Positions 35,359-46,588 of a stretch of 64,000 nt of DNA are shown piece by piece (within the stretch, counting starts at the first letter, position 1; every line of letters starts with the position of its first letter). Origin of the DNA: Umbelopsis ramanniana AG (taxonomy: Eukaryota > Mucoromycota > Umbelopsidomycetes > Umbelopsidales > Umbelopsidaceae); the NCBI RefSeq assembly GCF_025399195.1, contig NW_026252146.1:62001-126000 (forward strand). Direction: 5' to 3'. The notes below the pieces were generated by a model, which worked only from the letters and a program-made list of their open reading frames with translations, did no database searches and was not told the origin of the DNA. The translations under genes were made by a program, and so were the position numbers.

Positions 35359-37099
35359 CTACAGAAAGTCGTATGTAGCATCTTGTCTGCGAGTCGTCCA
35401 GGGTTTTTGAGCCACAGCAGAATGCCAGTTGATATAGGCATGAAATTCTTTCCATTCTTCAAGGATGGTTGGAATTGCGTCCTCCAAGGTTGAAGAGCCT
35501 ATCAGACCGTTGAGGGCTTGTAGCTGTTGTTGATAGCAATGCGCATAAGCGTTACCAATATCACCACTCCACCCTAGTGGTAGTGACTGGAATCGACTTT
35601 CCACTCTTCGGAATCCACTTGTGGCTAAGATCGACGACAATCTTCTAGATACGAAAGGGTCTTGGCTACGGCATGACAGAACGTGAATGACTGGTGGTAA
35701 TCAAACTGATGTTAATACCGCGGTGGGGCAAGGATGGCTCAAAACAACATGGGAACTCACTCTTGTCATACAGTGTTCGCTCTTTGACAGAGCTTTGTTG
35801 GGTCTCAATGTCGGGTTCTACAAGCTCGATCCAACCACCTGGCTTGAGAACACGGTGGTATTCTTTAATAAGCCTAGTCCAATCAGACGCTTGTAGGCCC
35901 CAGTTTAAGTCTCGTTGAAAAACAAACCCAATGCTGTTGTCGGGAAACGGGAGTTGATCGCCCACAGCGTTGCATTTACGAAAATGGCAGTTTTTCGGCT
36001 TGACTTGTTTTGGGTAGTTTTCATGGATGTCGATGCCGATGAAGGTGGAACGCGGGAACAGAGTACTCATTTCCTAAAGGCGTTTCCTTATCAGTGAGGT
36101 GTTCATATTCCGTGTCCTACATAATAACACCTGAAAGCACAAAACTTACCATTGTCCAGGTTCCTAGGTGACAAACAAAATGGGATCCACGAGAGAGAAA
36201 ACAAATGATGCGTTTGTTTAGTACCATCATCTGTCAATTTACAACATTTTTTTACGAGATAGTGGTGCTTACCTGGGCCACAGCTGATACATCATAGTGA
36301 GCAATCCGAAGAGGGATAGAAAGAATGCGTCAACGGAAAGAAAACGGTCAATTCCGTATGAGAACAAAATAACACATACCCAACATCAAGGACAACAACA
36401 CCTTTTTCAAGGATCTGTCGTATTGGAGCAGAAAAGTCACTGTTGAAAGAGCATGTTAATAACACTCTACATTTTGACTGTCACACTGAAAAATGGCAAC
36501 AGCTAGTGAATATGTACCCACCCTTTGAATGCGGTTCGTAGTAGATAGTGCTGAGCGATGAGTCGATCCTGCTCTTGCAGACTATTCTTCAAGGCATATG
36601 GATCATCGAAGCGAGCTCTATAGTTGACGGTGTTCCAACGTTTCGGCGTGACCCGGATGTCTCTGGAGACACTTTCGCTAATACTTGGTCTCATAGTTGG
36701 AGATTGAAGAACACGGTCGTCCATCCACTGTACAACATCTTCGACGCTGCGAGGTCGTCTATTAAAGTCTGCGCTACTGCCGGAGGAAGATTCGGAAGTT
36801 GCGGAATACGACAAGGATGGGTAGTACCTGTCAGTAATGTCATCCGAGTCAGCGCTGTTTGGTCTAGAGCGGTCACGGGGTGGCATTGCTGTTGTTTGCT
36901 CCATAGAGGCTTGTGGCAGATTTGGCGTGGATCGGGCGTTCTTTAGTATCGAAGGTGGAGCGCCAAGTCGTCGGTGGTGGTTGGAGGATGTGATCGATAT
37001 GGAGGATGAGAAAAAAATGTCGTCGTCGTCGGAAGCCATTCTCTTGTTAATCAACTTTTGAAGCATTTTGCCACCTCTTATAGAAACCGCAGATGGCAT
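35359..37099 (-). CDS. SAM-dependent methyltransferase (class I fold)
   Basis: Six exons in translation order: 36522-37099, 36380-36439, 36273-36283, 36150-36163, 35761-36073 and 35359-35690 (435 residues). The first 190 residues are Ser-rich and disordered, then YALKNSLQEQDRLIAQHYLL leads into a Rossmann-type methyltransferase domain. Motif I, VLDVGCGPGTWTMEM (about 208-223), binds S-adenosylmethionine; FIGIDI follows as the acidic loop, then DNSIGFVFQRDL and the HRVLKPGGWIELVEPD strand. Motif I is coded by two microexons of 11 and 14 bases; no other joining restores it. The family is common in Mucoromycota with many paralogues of unknown substrate; a LaeA-like regulatory role is possible but unproven. 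Confidence 0.85.
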
Positions 37100-38017
37100 G
37101 GTTATCTTTAGAGGAGAGAAAAGGGTTTTAAGAAGGAAAAGTCCAAAAGTTTAATTTTCTGGTTGTTTGCAGAAGAAAGAGAAGGAGAAAGGAGAAGTGT
37201 TGATGAGCGAAAAGGCCAGAAGAAAAAAAAAAAGGAAGACAGGTATGCTTTTTGGTCTATTTGGCGGATTCGATTAGCTGGCTCCCTTGCTTGTGGAGAA
37301 GCTCACATACTGTTTTCAGCGAACGCATGTCGATAGCCCAGTCCGCGTGTCGTCAGGATTGTGCCACGATCCGCTTTACCGAGCATTGTGTTGTCATAGG
37401 CCTCGGTCCAATGCTGCTGGTTCAGGTTTCACTAAGTAAAGTGCACAGCTTAAAACTAGCGTTCATCCTTCATTCATAGTGTGGTACAGGGCGATGCCAT
37501 CCCATGCCTTGTCACCATCGTTTCCATGATGTCGAAGTGCTGCACCTTTTGCTTGAGAAAAGTCCGTTTCACAAGCTACAATCGAGCATCCTACTGCCAT
37601 ATATGGTAAACCATGCGAAGATCTTGCTGTTGAGAACAGTCAAGGGGTGTTGACTTCCATATGTGGAGCCTAACGGTTATCCGCTTCCTCCGAGTCTGGT
37701 TTGTTCCGTTCGCTAAGAGAAAATCAAGAAAACAGTGTATCTAAACGCATGCCTGCTGAATTTCATGTCAGGTTCACAACTAGAATCTTACCCATGAAGA
37801 TATATTCATCAGATGCCGTTGGCAAAAAAAAGTACACACATTCGTCCCGCCAGTTAATAAAGTGTCTTCTGATATTTTCACAAATTATTTAATTAAATAA
37901 TCATTACGATCGGCATCCTACAGGGAAGCCCTACAAATCTATGGTTTAATTAGATGAAGCACTTCTTTGACGCAACTGAAGCACGCAACAAGAAATGCTT
38001 CAGTAAGTGACGTTATT
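37100..38017. other. Upstream region of the methyltransferase gene, no gene seen
   Basis: Nearest the methyltransferase ATG the minus strand is pyrimidine-rich (37100-37240), consistent with a leader or promoter. Further out only short frames without recognisable features are present. Confidence 0.5.
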
Positions 38018-38700
38018 TCAGACACGAGGCGAAGGTATTCGTCGATCTTGTCCATCAGAGCGAGGATGAGGCGGTCTGGATTGTAAGCCTATCGCCGCTG
38101 AACTCTGGGACCTTGTATCGGTGCAACGTGAACTCCTTGCTCGGTCCCTTCTGTGGATGCGTCGCGGACTGCGACGCTAGGATCGGTGACGTGAGCCTGG
38201 GTACAAGCGATAGCGTGACCGCATGTCAGGTTCTACGCTGTGGTCTATCGTAAGATTTACTTCGGGAACGACATTCAGAACACCAGCAGAAAACCCCTTG
38301 TGACGTATAGCTGTTGTATATGAGAACAATGCCATATAGGTTGCCAAACCTAGGGCAACTTGCGCGGCGGAAACATGCAGCTTCCAGCGTCACCGCAATA
38401 GTAGCAGAAAACATCCTTTCTGCCGTCAGTTCCTTTAGCAAATTCCACCATGATACGATCGCCAGTGTCATTCTACAAGATTAGCACCCCATACGGAAAC
38501 CTATTTGTCAATTATAACTGAAAATGGTGCACCGGCCATCCCCATGGCATTGTTTGATGGTTTCAACCGTTTCCTCCATGTTGTCAAAACGGACAACCCG
38601 AATGCCGAGTGTCCAAATAATATGACATTACTCTGTCAATTGGTACTCTTAAATATCTATTGTTCACTTGCCCTTAGAACGATTCACAATAGTTCGGTCC
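38018..38700 (-). pseudogene. Decayed SR-type splicing-factor gene (RRM, zinc knuckle, RS domain)
   Basis: Read on the minus strand, fragments of an SR protein appear in the right order but in different frames. First comes RRM sequence DRTIVNRSKG (near 38670-38698), then RFDNMEETVETIKQ (about 38545-38590), then GDRIMVEFAKGTDGRKDV, the typical end of an RRM (about 38410-38464). A damaged zinc knuckle FCYYCGDAG follows, and then RS-rich stretches: RSRSKSYDRPQRR near 38235-38270 and, in another frame, RRSPRRIHRRDRARSS near 38125-38180. Between them lie stop codons and frame changes. The RNP1 region looks like KGFGFV with one base gained and one lost. I read it as an old copy of an SR-protein gene. 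It could still be a live gene with introns I failed to place, but no set of splice sites I tried gives one frame. Confidence 0.55.
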
Positions 38701-39719
38701 TGGCTGCAGGGGGGTGAGAACTGGTTCGGGGGATTTTAAGAGCATGCAGCCAACATGGACAGAGAGTGAAGATAAAGTTCCTGGCCTTTATCTTGCCATG
38801 ACATGATGATCCATAACATTTGCAAACTCTTGAAAAATTACATCCTAGTTCCCCAGTGTTCAATATTGGACGATAATCTTTAAATATAATACGACTAGTA
38901 ATGTAATCGCTAATCAACATATTTAAACAAACTCTCTTTTTACAGATCCCCTTTCTGCCCTCATGGATATTACAGCGCCACGTGCGGAACTCAAACAGAT
39001 ACTCTTTTCAAACGGCTTTCATGGTGTTAGATCAGCAATCACCGAGCGGAACTGGTCAGCAAAGGTTACATAAGCCCAGTTTTCTTCTCTTCGTGTGGAT
39101 TGTGGTTCTGTAAGTGGGTACGAACGCTTGATCCAAAAGAGGAAAAGCCCTCATGCCGCACTTATGGCGACTTGCGTCTCGCTGCTTTAAAGTTTGCCCT
39201 TTATAAACATGAAAGTCGTCTTGCACTGAACGGTTGTTCAAATTGTCCAATATACCCTGATGAAGCATATATGGGGCTCACACGCGTTCTCCTTGAGTAG
39301 AAATGTTTCAGCTTGGCAAAAAATAGAAGCAGTTCGCATTTCCACCAAATTTTTTTTGGTGGATTCACTCAAGAATTAGTTAATGTAAGCCATACATATT
39401 TGCACAGAATTGGCTCATGTACATAACCTGGAGAGAATGGGATCATAATAGCTACTGATTCATCTGTCCTCACCAACGTAGTGACAGTTATCTACGCGAA
39501 CTGCTTTACTATAATATTAAGATTGAGAAAGCTATCATATTTCCAAGAACCAGTTTAATACGCACAGCATAACTGGCTGGCAGGCTAACAACTTGAATTG
39601 TGCATTGGCATTTCCAGCACATGTTCAGTCGACTTTTCCGGTCACAAACCGCTGACCTTTAAAAAACAACTTGATACTAGCCAACGTTCAGTCTGCTGCT
39701 TGGCTAGCTACTGTCTGGA
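38701..39719. other. Gene-poor region, no gene seen
   Basis: About 1 kb before the RhoGAP gene. Short open frames on both strands show no recognisable domain. Upstream remnants of the SR-type pseudogene may extend into the first 100 bases. Confidence 0.45.
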
Positions 39720-42700
39720 ATGTCCCAGCAACTTCATTTCGAGTCGTCCTTCTGGGGCCAAAAGTTTACAAGCTTATCAGTCCCGGACTATCAAGCTGGT
39801 CTTCGTGTTCTACATGAAAAGCTCTCTCAAAGCAGGATCGAAAACGATGAGATTATCAGCTTTCTGCGAGAACGAGTCTCAGTGGAGGAAAGCTATGCAG
39901 TTAAACTGGTCGACCAAGGACAACAGCGAAGTAAAGCCAAGGGATTCCTACGAGACGAAGGAGCAACTCTCAGGAAAGGCTTTGATAGTTTACGCGCCGC
40001 CAGTGAGCTGCTTGGTTCCCAGCACATGGAGCTTGCACTCAATATTCACGAAGTTGTTCTGAAGCCACTGATCAAAGTAAGCGACGAGTACAAGGCCGAC
40101 GTAGCCAGTGCAAAACGGAACATCGATATGAAATTCAAGCAATTCGACAATGGAGTGAAGGATGTTGAACGACTTAAAACCTATTATGTAAGAAAGTGTC
40201 GCGAAGCTGACCGTGCGGAAGAGCTTGCACTCAACTCAGCAAGCGAAGCAGCAAAAACCACCGTTCTATCACCGAAGAAAGAAGAAGTGGAGAATGAAAA
40301 AGAGGAAACCACTGAGAGCCAACAGGTTGACAATCTGGAGAAAGCTGTCCAGCAGGAGGAACCAGCGTCCGGTGAAGTAAATGCAACAGCCACAGCGGCT
40401 CATAGTCCGACGTATACCCTAGCTGGCCAGGTATATTCAGCAGAAGAGTTTGAAGCATTGATCAGCAAAATGCGACAAGAGATTCCCGTTACTGAGCATA
40501 AGGTAGCCATTTTTGGAACCTATCAAAATACATCGACCGGCGAAAACATCGCTCGTTGGCTACAACAGAACTTCCCCAAGTGTAAAGATTCACCAGCAAC
40601 GGCCGACCTCATTGGACAGCAGCTCATCACTTCTTATCATATTTTGAAGCTGATCGGTCAGCTTGGTGAAAAGTTTGTTCCATCGTCGCATCATGTGTAT
40701 CAATGGAAGACAACGGTTAGTGCTCCTGATACCAGTCCAAATGGTATTGCAACATCAGCTCTCGAAGGCGTGTCTGGCATCCTTGGAAAGTTTGGAAGTT
40801 CTATCGCCAGTACTGCTGTGCCTGTCCAATCAACCCCGATGGTTGCTGGAGAAGAGCCTCATAAAGTGGCTCGTCGTGAAGCTGAGCTGGCGGACGAAGC
40901 GTATCTCAAAGCCATTCGAAAATTGGACAATATTCGCCTTCAACTGGAGGAAATGCTGGTAAGTGACAATGGTATAGGATTTCATGTTGTTTTTCCAATC
41001 ATCTAAAGTAAATCCGTAGTTTGCACACTTTTCAGATATGGAGCGGCTTGAGCTGAATCGGATCTCAACCATTAAGCGAGGTAAGATAGGCTAGATGTTA
41101 TGAAGGCGGAGCGAATTCTTGTTCATATTAGTCTTGGCAGCGTTCATCGAATTCGGAGCTATTATGTCCAACACACTCCCGACAGCAAAGGCTATTTATG
41201 ACCAGATGCTGTTGTATCAGGAAACTCTCAAACCAGAGCAAGATATCCAGTACATTATCCAACAGTACTTCGTGTCCGGATTTGCACCAAAATCTGTACT
41301 CTATGATAATTTCTATCACGGTTATTCGATAGGTGAGGTAAAACAAGGCGCCGCCATTTTTAGGCCGTAAGTAAACTAATATGATCAATTTAGATCAATC
41401 TTTCGGCGTCTCATTGGTGGATATCAGTAAAAACACTGATGCTGGCATACCACGTATACTCCAAGTGTTCTTGTCAACATTGGAAGAAAGCAAGTATTTC
41501 GACTCGGATGGTGAATATGTAAAATTCTTTGTTCTCTAACCTTTCTTGTCTTGCAGAAACCAATGGTTTATCGTTGCAAGGTAGATACTTTTTCCAAAAC
41601 AAAAAGAACGGGTGTTCTTTAGCAGGTGTATAACCTTTTATTGCAGATGAGACAGTGGTGTGGACTACGCCTGTCGCATTGGATAGCGTTCATGCTGTAC
41701 GAAATGAACTCAACTTGCCAAGTAGACAATTTACAAATGATACAATGAACGGTTATGATGGAGTGATACTGGCAGGCACTTTTAGGTTGTACCTCAGAGA
41801 ACTTCCAGAGTCTGTTATCCCGAGTGAGTTGTATGAAGGTATCAAGGCGATGTACAGTGGTGGTAAGTACTGCGAAACGGGTGCCATTCTTGTATTACAT
41901 AGGTATGTTGACCAAATCATTTAGCTGATGACAACGAAAGCACCGTTCGCTTGCAATCAATTGCCAAACTGTTAGCCACCATGCCCATGGCTCATTACAA
42001 TACATTGAAGTCATTGATAGGCTACTTTCACAAGTAAGTTGTGGATGGACTTTATGATGGATGGGCGACCCGACTGATGTTCGTTCTCTGTCTATCAAAT
42101 AGGAAAATACAAGCCGCCGGTAAGGAAACTAATGACGATGAGCAGAATGAAGCCGTCGTTAGACTTGCGCATTCGTTTGGTTCCCTTCTGTTATGGCCCC
42201 GCCATGCGACATATACTACCACCAATGATCGACACGCTGTACAACTCGTTAAGGATCTCCTCACACACTATGACACCATATTTACATCTGAAACCAACGA
42301 GACCAATGCCGAACATGAAAAGCGTCGACTGGAAGCACCGGTTGCATTACATGATGGCGCAGGAATAGATGTAGAGATGGTATCTGAGCCTTTAAGTCCT
42401 GGAGGCATCCGACGTGGATTAATGTCATTCGTCAGATCCGCCGCCCCCGACGATAATCCTATACGTAAAGCCAGTGGTGTATTTGGAGCATTCAACAGAT
42501 CCGGGTACACTGAGTCAACCACAACTCGAACCCCTGGCAACAAATTTACGACATCTATAGCTATTTCATCACCACCGCTTCCTGGCGACACTACACCGGA
42601 TGCCTTCATAATTACTGATGAACAATCAATGACCATTAAGTCGGATCAAGAGGTTGAAGAACCCGATGTTATGTTTGACGCATCTGAAGACCATGGACAT

Positions 42701-42907
42701 GACAGTGAGGGTCAGAATAGAGACATAAACACCAAGCCGTCTACAGGCAAAGGCACGTCTGACACACATCAAGTTGAAGGAGACGTCGGAGGAGCGGATA
42801 AAGCTGAAAACAACGTCTACAGTAATAATCTCATTGCCGAGATGGATGAACTAGCTCCATCAGATAAGGAAGGAAACGATATTGATCCATTCTTTGAAGA
42901 TGATTAG
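39720..42907 (+). CDS. F-BAR, DEP and RhoGAP protein, Rgd2-like
   Basis: Eight exons: 39720-40958, 41020-41080, 41132-41332, 41394-41510, 41557-41580, 41647-41862, 41925-42033 and 42103-42907 (923 residues). The N-terminal F-BAR/FCH region (from FESSFWGQKF, with LRERVSVEESYAVKL and VVLKPLIKVSDEY) binds curved membranes. A DEP domain is inserted in it (about residues 240-330, GENIARWLQQNFPKCKDS). The second F-BAR half (RREAELADEAYLKAIRKLDN, then MERLELNRISTIKR) follows. The RhoGAP domain begins at FGVSLVDISKNTDAGIPRIL and continues to ILAGTFRLYLRELPESVIP. This FCH-DEP-RhoGAP order is that of yeast Rgd2, a GAP for Cdc42 and Rho5. No arginine-finger motif of the usual GIFR/GIYR form is visible. 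The exon 4 end could instead be a GC donor 24 bases earlier. The tail is disordered and acidic. Confidence 0.85.
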
Positions 42908-43392
42908 GTAGAATGAAACTAACTGAAGATATACTGAATCAACTCGACTGTGTTTTAAAAAGGTTTCTCTTCTCTACCTTTGAGCTGTAACAACATTCAA
43001 ATATTTTTCCTTCTCCTATTATTTTCTTCGTTTAACTCTCCGTCGATAGCTTCTGTTCCCTTATGCTCCTCGCCCTTGTGGCCCCCTCCTTCCAATCTTA
43101 ATTAATTTGATGGCTATTAAGCTAGTAACCTCTCGATTACTCTCATAAATGACTATCACCAAGACATATTTCGTGTTGGGGCAATTGGCAGCGGGCTTCT
43201 AAGCTTTCGCACCACAAATATGAACCGCGCATAAAGCAGTATTGTAAAACGCCATTTTTCAATTTCAGCATTGCACTCATCATTTAGCAGGCATTTGATT
43301 GGCAGATGAAATTTATAAAAGACCACTCCAAAGATCTATCTTTTTTCTTGTTATTATTCCTTTTCTTCAAGAAAACAAATTACATATCAAAC
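42908..43392. other. Intergenic region with the MET6 promoter
   Basis: Between the RhoGAP gene and MET6. The first part is T-rich 3' sequence; a clear TATA box lies near the end. No gene seen. Confidence 0.55.
43314..43321 (+). promoter_or_regulatory. TATA box of MET6
   Basis: TATAAAAG lies 72 bases before the ATG at 43393. It lies just downstream of an in-frame ATG at 43306, which would therefore fall outside the transcript and supports 43393 as the true start. Confidence 0.6.
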
Positions 43393-45708
43393 ATGGTCTC
43401 TGCTACTAACCTCGGTTTCCCCTACGTCGGTGCTAAGCGTGAACTCAAGAAGCTCGTAGAATCTTTCTGGTCTGGCAAGATCTCTGAAGCCGATCTTATC
43501 TCTGGTGCTCACCAATTGCAAGAGACTCACTGGAAGGTTCAACAGGAGCAAGGTATTGAGCAGATCCCATCTGGTGACTTCACCTTCTACGATCGTATGC
43601 TTGATACTGCCTGCAACTTTGGTATCGCTCCCCAGCGTTATCAGCACATCCAGAACCCCCTTGAGCAATACTTTGCTATGGCTCGTGGTCTCCAGAAGGC
43701 TGCTACTGCCACCTCCGAGAAGGTCGATGTCCCTGCTATGGAGATGAAGAAGTGGTTCGATACCAACTACCATTTCATCGTCCCTGAGTTCGAGCCTACC
43801 CAAAAGTTCGAGCTCAAGACTGCTCGTGTTGTTGAGCAATTCAAGCGCGCCAAGGCCCTTGGTATCAACACTCGCCCTGTTGTCGTTGGTCCCGTCTCCT
43901 TCTTGCACTTGGGTAAGCCCGCCAAGGGTTTCGAGGAATTCAACACTCTTGATTTGCTCCCCAAGGTCCTCCCTGCTTACGTTGAGCTTTTCAAGCAATT
44001 GGAAGCTGCTGGTGCTGAATGGATTCAAGTTGATGAACCTATCTTGGTTTTGGATCTTGAGTCCAACGTCAAGCTTGCTTTCGAGAAGGCTTACAAGACT
44101 CTTGCTGGTGCCACTCAAGTCAAGACTTTGTTGACCACTTACTTCGGTCGCATTGATAACAATGTTTTCATTGTCAAGGATCTCGTTGATGGTATCCATT
44201 TGGATCTTGCTCGCAACCCTGAGCAACTTGAGGCTGTCTTGCCTTTGTTGAACGACAAGCAAATTTTGTCTCTTGGTCTTGTTGATGGTCGTAACATCTG
44301 GAAGAACGACTTGAACAAGTCTTTGGATCTTGCTGAGAAGGCTGTTGCTGCCCTTGGTTCCGAGCGTGTTCTCGTTGCTCCTTCTTGCTCATTAGCTCAC
44401 TCTCCCTACTCCACTGCCTTCGAGAAGAAGATCAAGGCTGAGAACCCTGAGCTCTTCAGCTGGTTGTCTTACTCCGTCGAGAAGTGCGCTGAAGTTGCCA
44501 CCATCGCCAAGGCTTTGAATGGTGGTCGCGCTTCTGTCCAAGCCGAGTTGAATGCCAACGCTGCTGACCTTGAGAGCCGTCGTACCTCCAAGCAAACCAC
44601 CAACCCTGCTGTCCGTGAACGTGTTGCTGCTGTTCCTGCTCAGGACTACAAGCGCGCCAACGCTTTCCCCCACCGTCGCGAAGCTCAGGTCAAGAAGCTT
44701 AACCTTCCCCTTTACCCTACCACCACCATCGGTTCTTTCCCTCAGACCAAGGATATTCGTGTTGCTCGTCAAAAGTACACCAAGGGTGAACTCTCCCAAG
44801 CTGACTATGATATTTTCATTAAGGAGGAGATGAAGAGAGTTGTCGAGTTCCAAGAGAAGGTTGGTCTTGATGTCCTTGTCCACGGTGAACCCGAACGTAA
44901 CGATATGGTTGAGCACTTTGGTCACCTCCTCCACGGTTACGGTTTCACTGAGAACGGTTGGGTTGTTTCCTACGGTTCTCGTTGCGTCAAGCCCCCTGTC
45001 ATCTATGGTGATGTCTCTCGCCGTTGCCCTATGACCATCGATGAGATCGTCTACGCTCAATCCCTCACCAAGAAGCCTATGAAGGGTATGTTGACTGGTC
45101 CCGTCACCATGATGAAGTGGTCTTTCGTTCGTAACGATATCCCTGCCAAGGATCTCTGCACACAAATTGCTCTTGCTCTTCGTGATGAAGTTGTCGATTT
45201 GGAAACTGCCGGTATTCCCTGCATTCAAGTCGATGAGCCTGCTATTCGTGAAGGTCTTCCCCTTCGTCGTCAAGACTGGGATGCTTACCTTGACTGGTCT
45301 GTTGGCTGCTTCCGTTTGTCCACTGCTGGTGTTCGTGATGAGACTCAAATCCACACCCACATGTGCTACTCTGACTTCAACGATATCTTCGATGCTATCC
45401 AGGCTCTTGATGCTGATGTTATTACCATTGAGAACTCCAAGTCTGATGAGAAGCTTCTCAAGATCTTCGAGCGTAAGCAGTACACCAACGAGATTGGACC
45501 TGGTCTCTATGATATCCACTCTCCTCGTGTTCCCTCCGTTGAGGAAATGAAGACTCGCTTCGCTGATATGCTCAAGTACTTGCCCAAGCACCTTCTTTGG
45601 GCTAACCCTGACTGTGGTCTCAAGTCCCGTGGCTGGCCCGAGGTTGAGGCTGCCTTGATCAACATGGTTGAGGTTGCCAAGCACTTCCGTGAACAGGACA
45701 GTGCTTAA
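43393..45708 (+). CDS. MET6: Cobalamin-independent methionine synthase
   Basis: Single exon of 771 residues, full length for the family. The enzyme transfers a methyl group from methyltetrahydrofolate (polyglutamate form) to homocysteine in the cytosol, the last step of methionine synthesis. The N-terminus LGFPYVGAKRELKKLVESFW and the repeated barrel half are typical. The zinc and homocysteine site is intact: His656 and Cys658 in IHTHMC and Cys741 in NPDCGLKSRGW. TTTIGSFPQTKDIR marks the start of the C-terminal catalytic barrel. Codon use is strongly biased to pyrimidine-ending codons and AAG/GAG, the mark of a highly expressed gene. This bias also opens long false frames on the minus strand. 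An in-frame ATG at 43306 would add 29 residues but precedes the TATA box. Confidence 0.97.
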   Translation: MVSATNLGFPYVGAKRELKKLVESFWSGKISEADLISGAHQLQETHWKVQQEQGIEQIPSGDFTFYDRMLDTACNFGIAPQRYQHIQNPLEQYFAMARGLQKAATATSEKVDVPAMEMKKWFDTNYHFIVPEFEPTQKFELKTARVVEQFKRAKALGINTRPVVVGPVSFLHLGKPAKGFEEFNTLDLLPKVLPAYVELFKQLEAAGAEWIQVDEPILVLDLESNVKLAFEKAYKTLAGATQVKTLLTTYFGRIDNNVFIVKDLVDGIHLDLARNPEQLEAVLPLLNDKQILSLGLVDGRNIWKNDLNKSLDLAEKAVAALGSERVLVAPSCSLAHSPYSTAFEKKIKAENPELFSWLSYSVEKCAEVATIAKALNGGRASVQAELNANAADLESRRTSKQTTNPAVRERVAAVPAQDYKRANAFPHRREAQVKKLNLPLYPTTTIGSFPQTKDIRVARQKYTKGELSQADYDIFIKEEMKRVVEFQEKVGLDVLVHGEPERNDMVEHFGHLLHGYGFTENGWVVSYGSRCVKPPVIYGDVSRRCPMTIDEIVYAQSLTKKPMKGMLTGPVTMMKWSFVRNDIPAKDLCTQIALALRDEVVDLETAGIPCIQVDEPAIREGLPLRRQDWDAYLDWSVGCFRLSTAGVRDETQIHTHMCYSDFNDIFDAIQALDADVITIENSKSDEKLLKIFERKQYTNEIGPGLYDIHSPRVPSVEEMKTRFADMLKYLPKHLLWANPDCGLKSRGWPEVEAALINMVEVAKHFREQDSA

Positions 45709-46588
45709 GCCTCTTTATTGAAATAATGTCGCCACCCTTTCAACAAGTTGTGTGTGCGATGTAGGTAAGAGATTCAACAGCTCGATTGAAAAAAAATAAT
45801 CGTAAAACAGGCTGCACTTTTCAACACTAGTGTATGCCGCTCCTGGTTCTCAACGAACTGGGCTTTCTTTATTTTTTTCTCTGTTCCACCCTTCCTCCCC
45901 TCCTGCATTCGTAACCCTACCTCTCCCCTTTGCCACTATGAAACATCCTCCATTTAATCTCTCTAGGTTTATCGTGCGATTCAACATCGTGGCCTTCAAG
46001 GCCGAAACAGCAACACCAACTACATCAGGTCAAGAGTATCTTTGCTTAATCCATGCCTTGCATTCAACAATAAGGCCTCTGGTTATTGGTAAATACACTT
46101 TCTATGCTTTGACTGCATCTCAACAAATGCGGTTGAAACGATTTGGAATTTCTGGGCAGTTTGATCTCAACCATCAAACACATAAAAAGTCCCAGTTCCA
46201 TTTCGCTTTTCAATTTGCCTTTCTTCCCTTTCAGAGCATATGACCAAAAAAAAAAAAATCCCAATACTTCTTTATCTGCCTATAGCAGTTTATATAAGTG
46301 GGTGTCCATAGTGGACCATCTCATCAGTAATATCGTCAATAAACAGTGAAATCAATTTTAGTGAAACAAAATATCTTGGGTTTTTTTTGGCGTTGAAGCT
46401 TTGGTGGCAACCAGTTGCGTAATTGTGCACGGTTTTACTGTGGTGGATTGAATTCTGTTTCAGTACTCCATATGCCTTGGTGTCCGAACATTGTAAAAGC
46501 AAACACATGGTATGATGAACAAAAATATAAAAGAATCTATTGAAAATTCACTATGTATCTGCCAAACGAAGATTGACGGTCAATTATG
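45709..46588. other. Convergent 3' region, no gene seen
   Basis: Between the stops of MET6 and the zinc transporter gene. A 137-codon frame at 45830-46243 shows no family feature. A-rich run near 46246-46258. Confidence 0.5.

Noticed and set aside
37100-39719. The gene-poor stretch as a transposon insertion
   Set aside because: I see no terminal repeats, target-site duplication, reverse transcriptase or transposase residues. The only recognisable content is the SR-type pseudogene.
44392-45684. A 430-codon open frame on the minus strand inside MET6, and a 291-codon one at 43387-44262
   Set aside because: Both lie antisense to MET6, whose biased codons (few T- or A-rich codons) remove stop codons on the other strand. 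The translations are Leu/Val/Ser-rich with no domain.
45830-46243. A 137-codon plus-strand frame after MET6
   Set aside because: It lies in a T-rich 3' region, has no family feature and does not begin with ATG in a good context.
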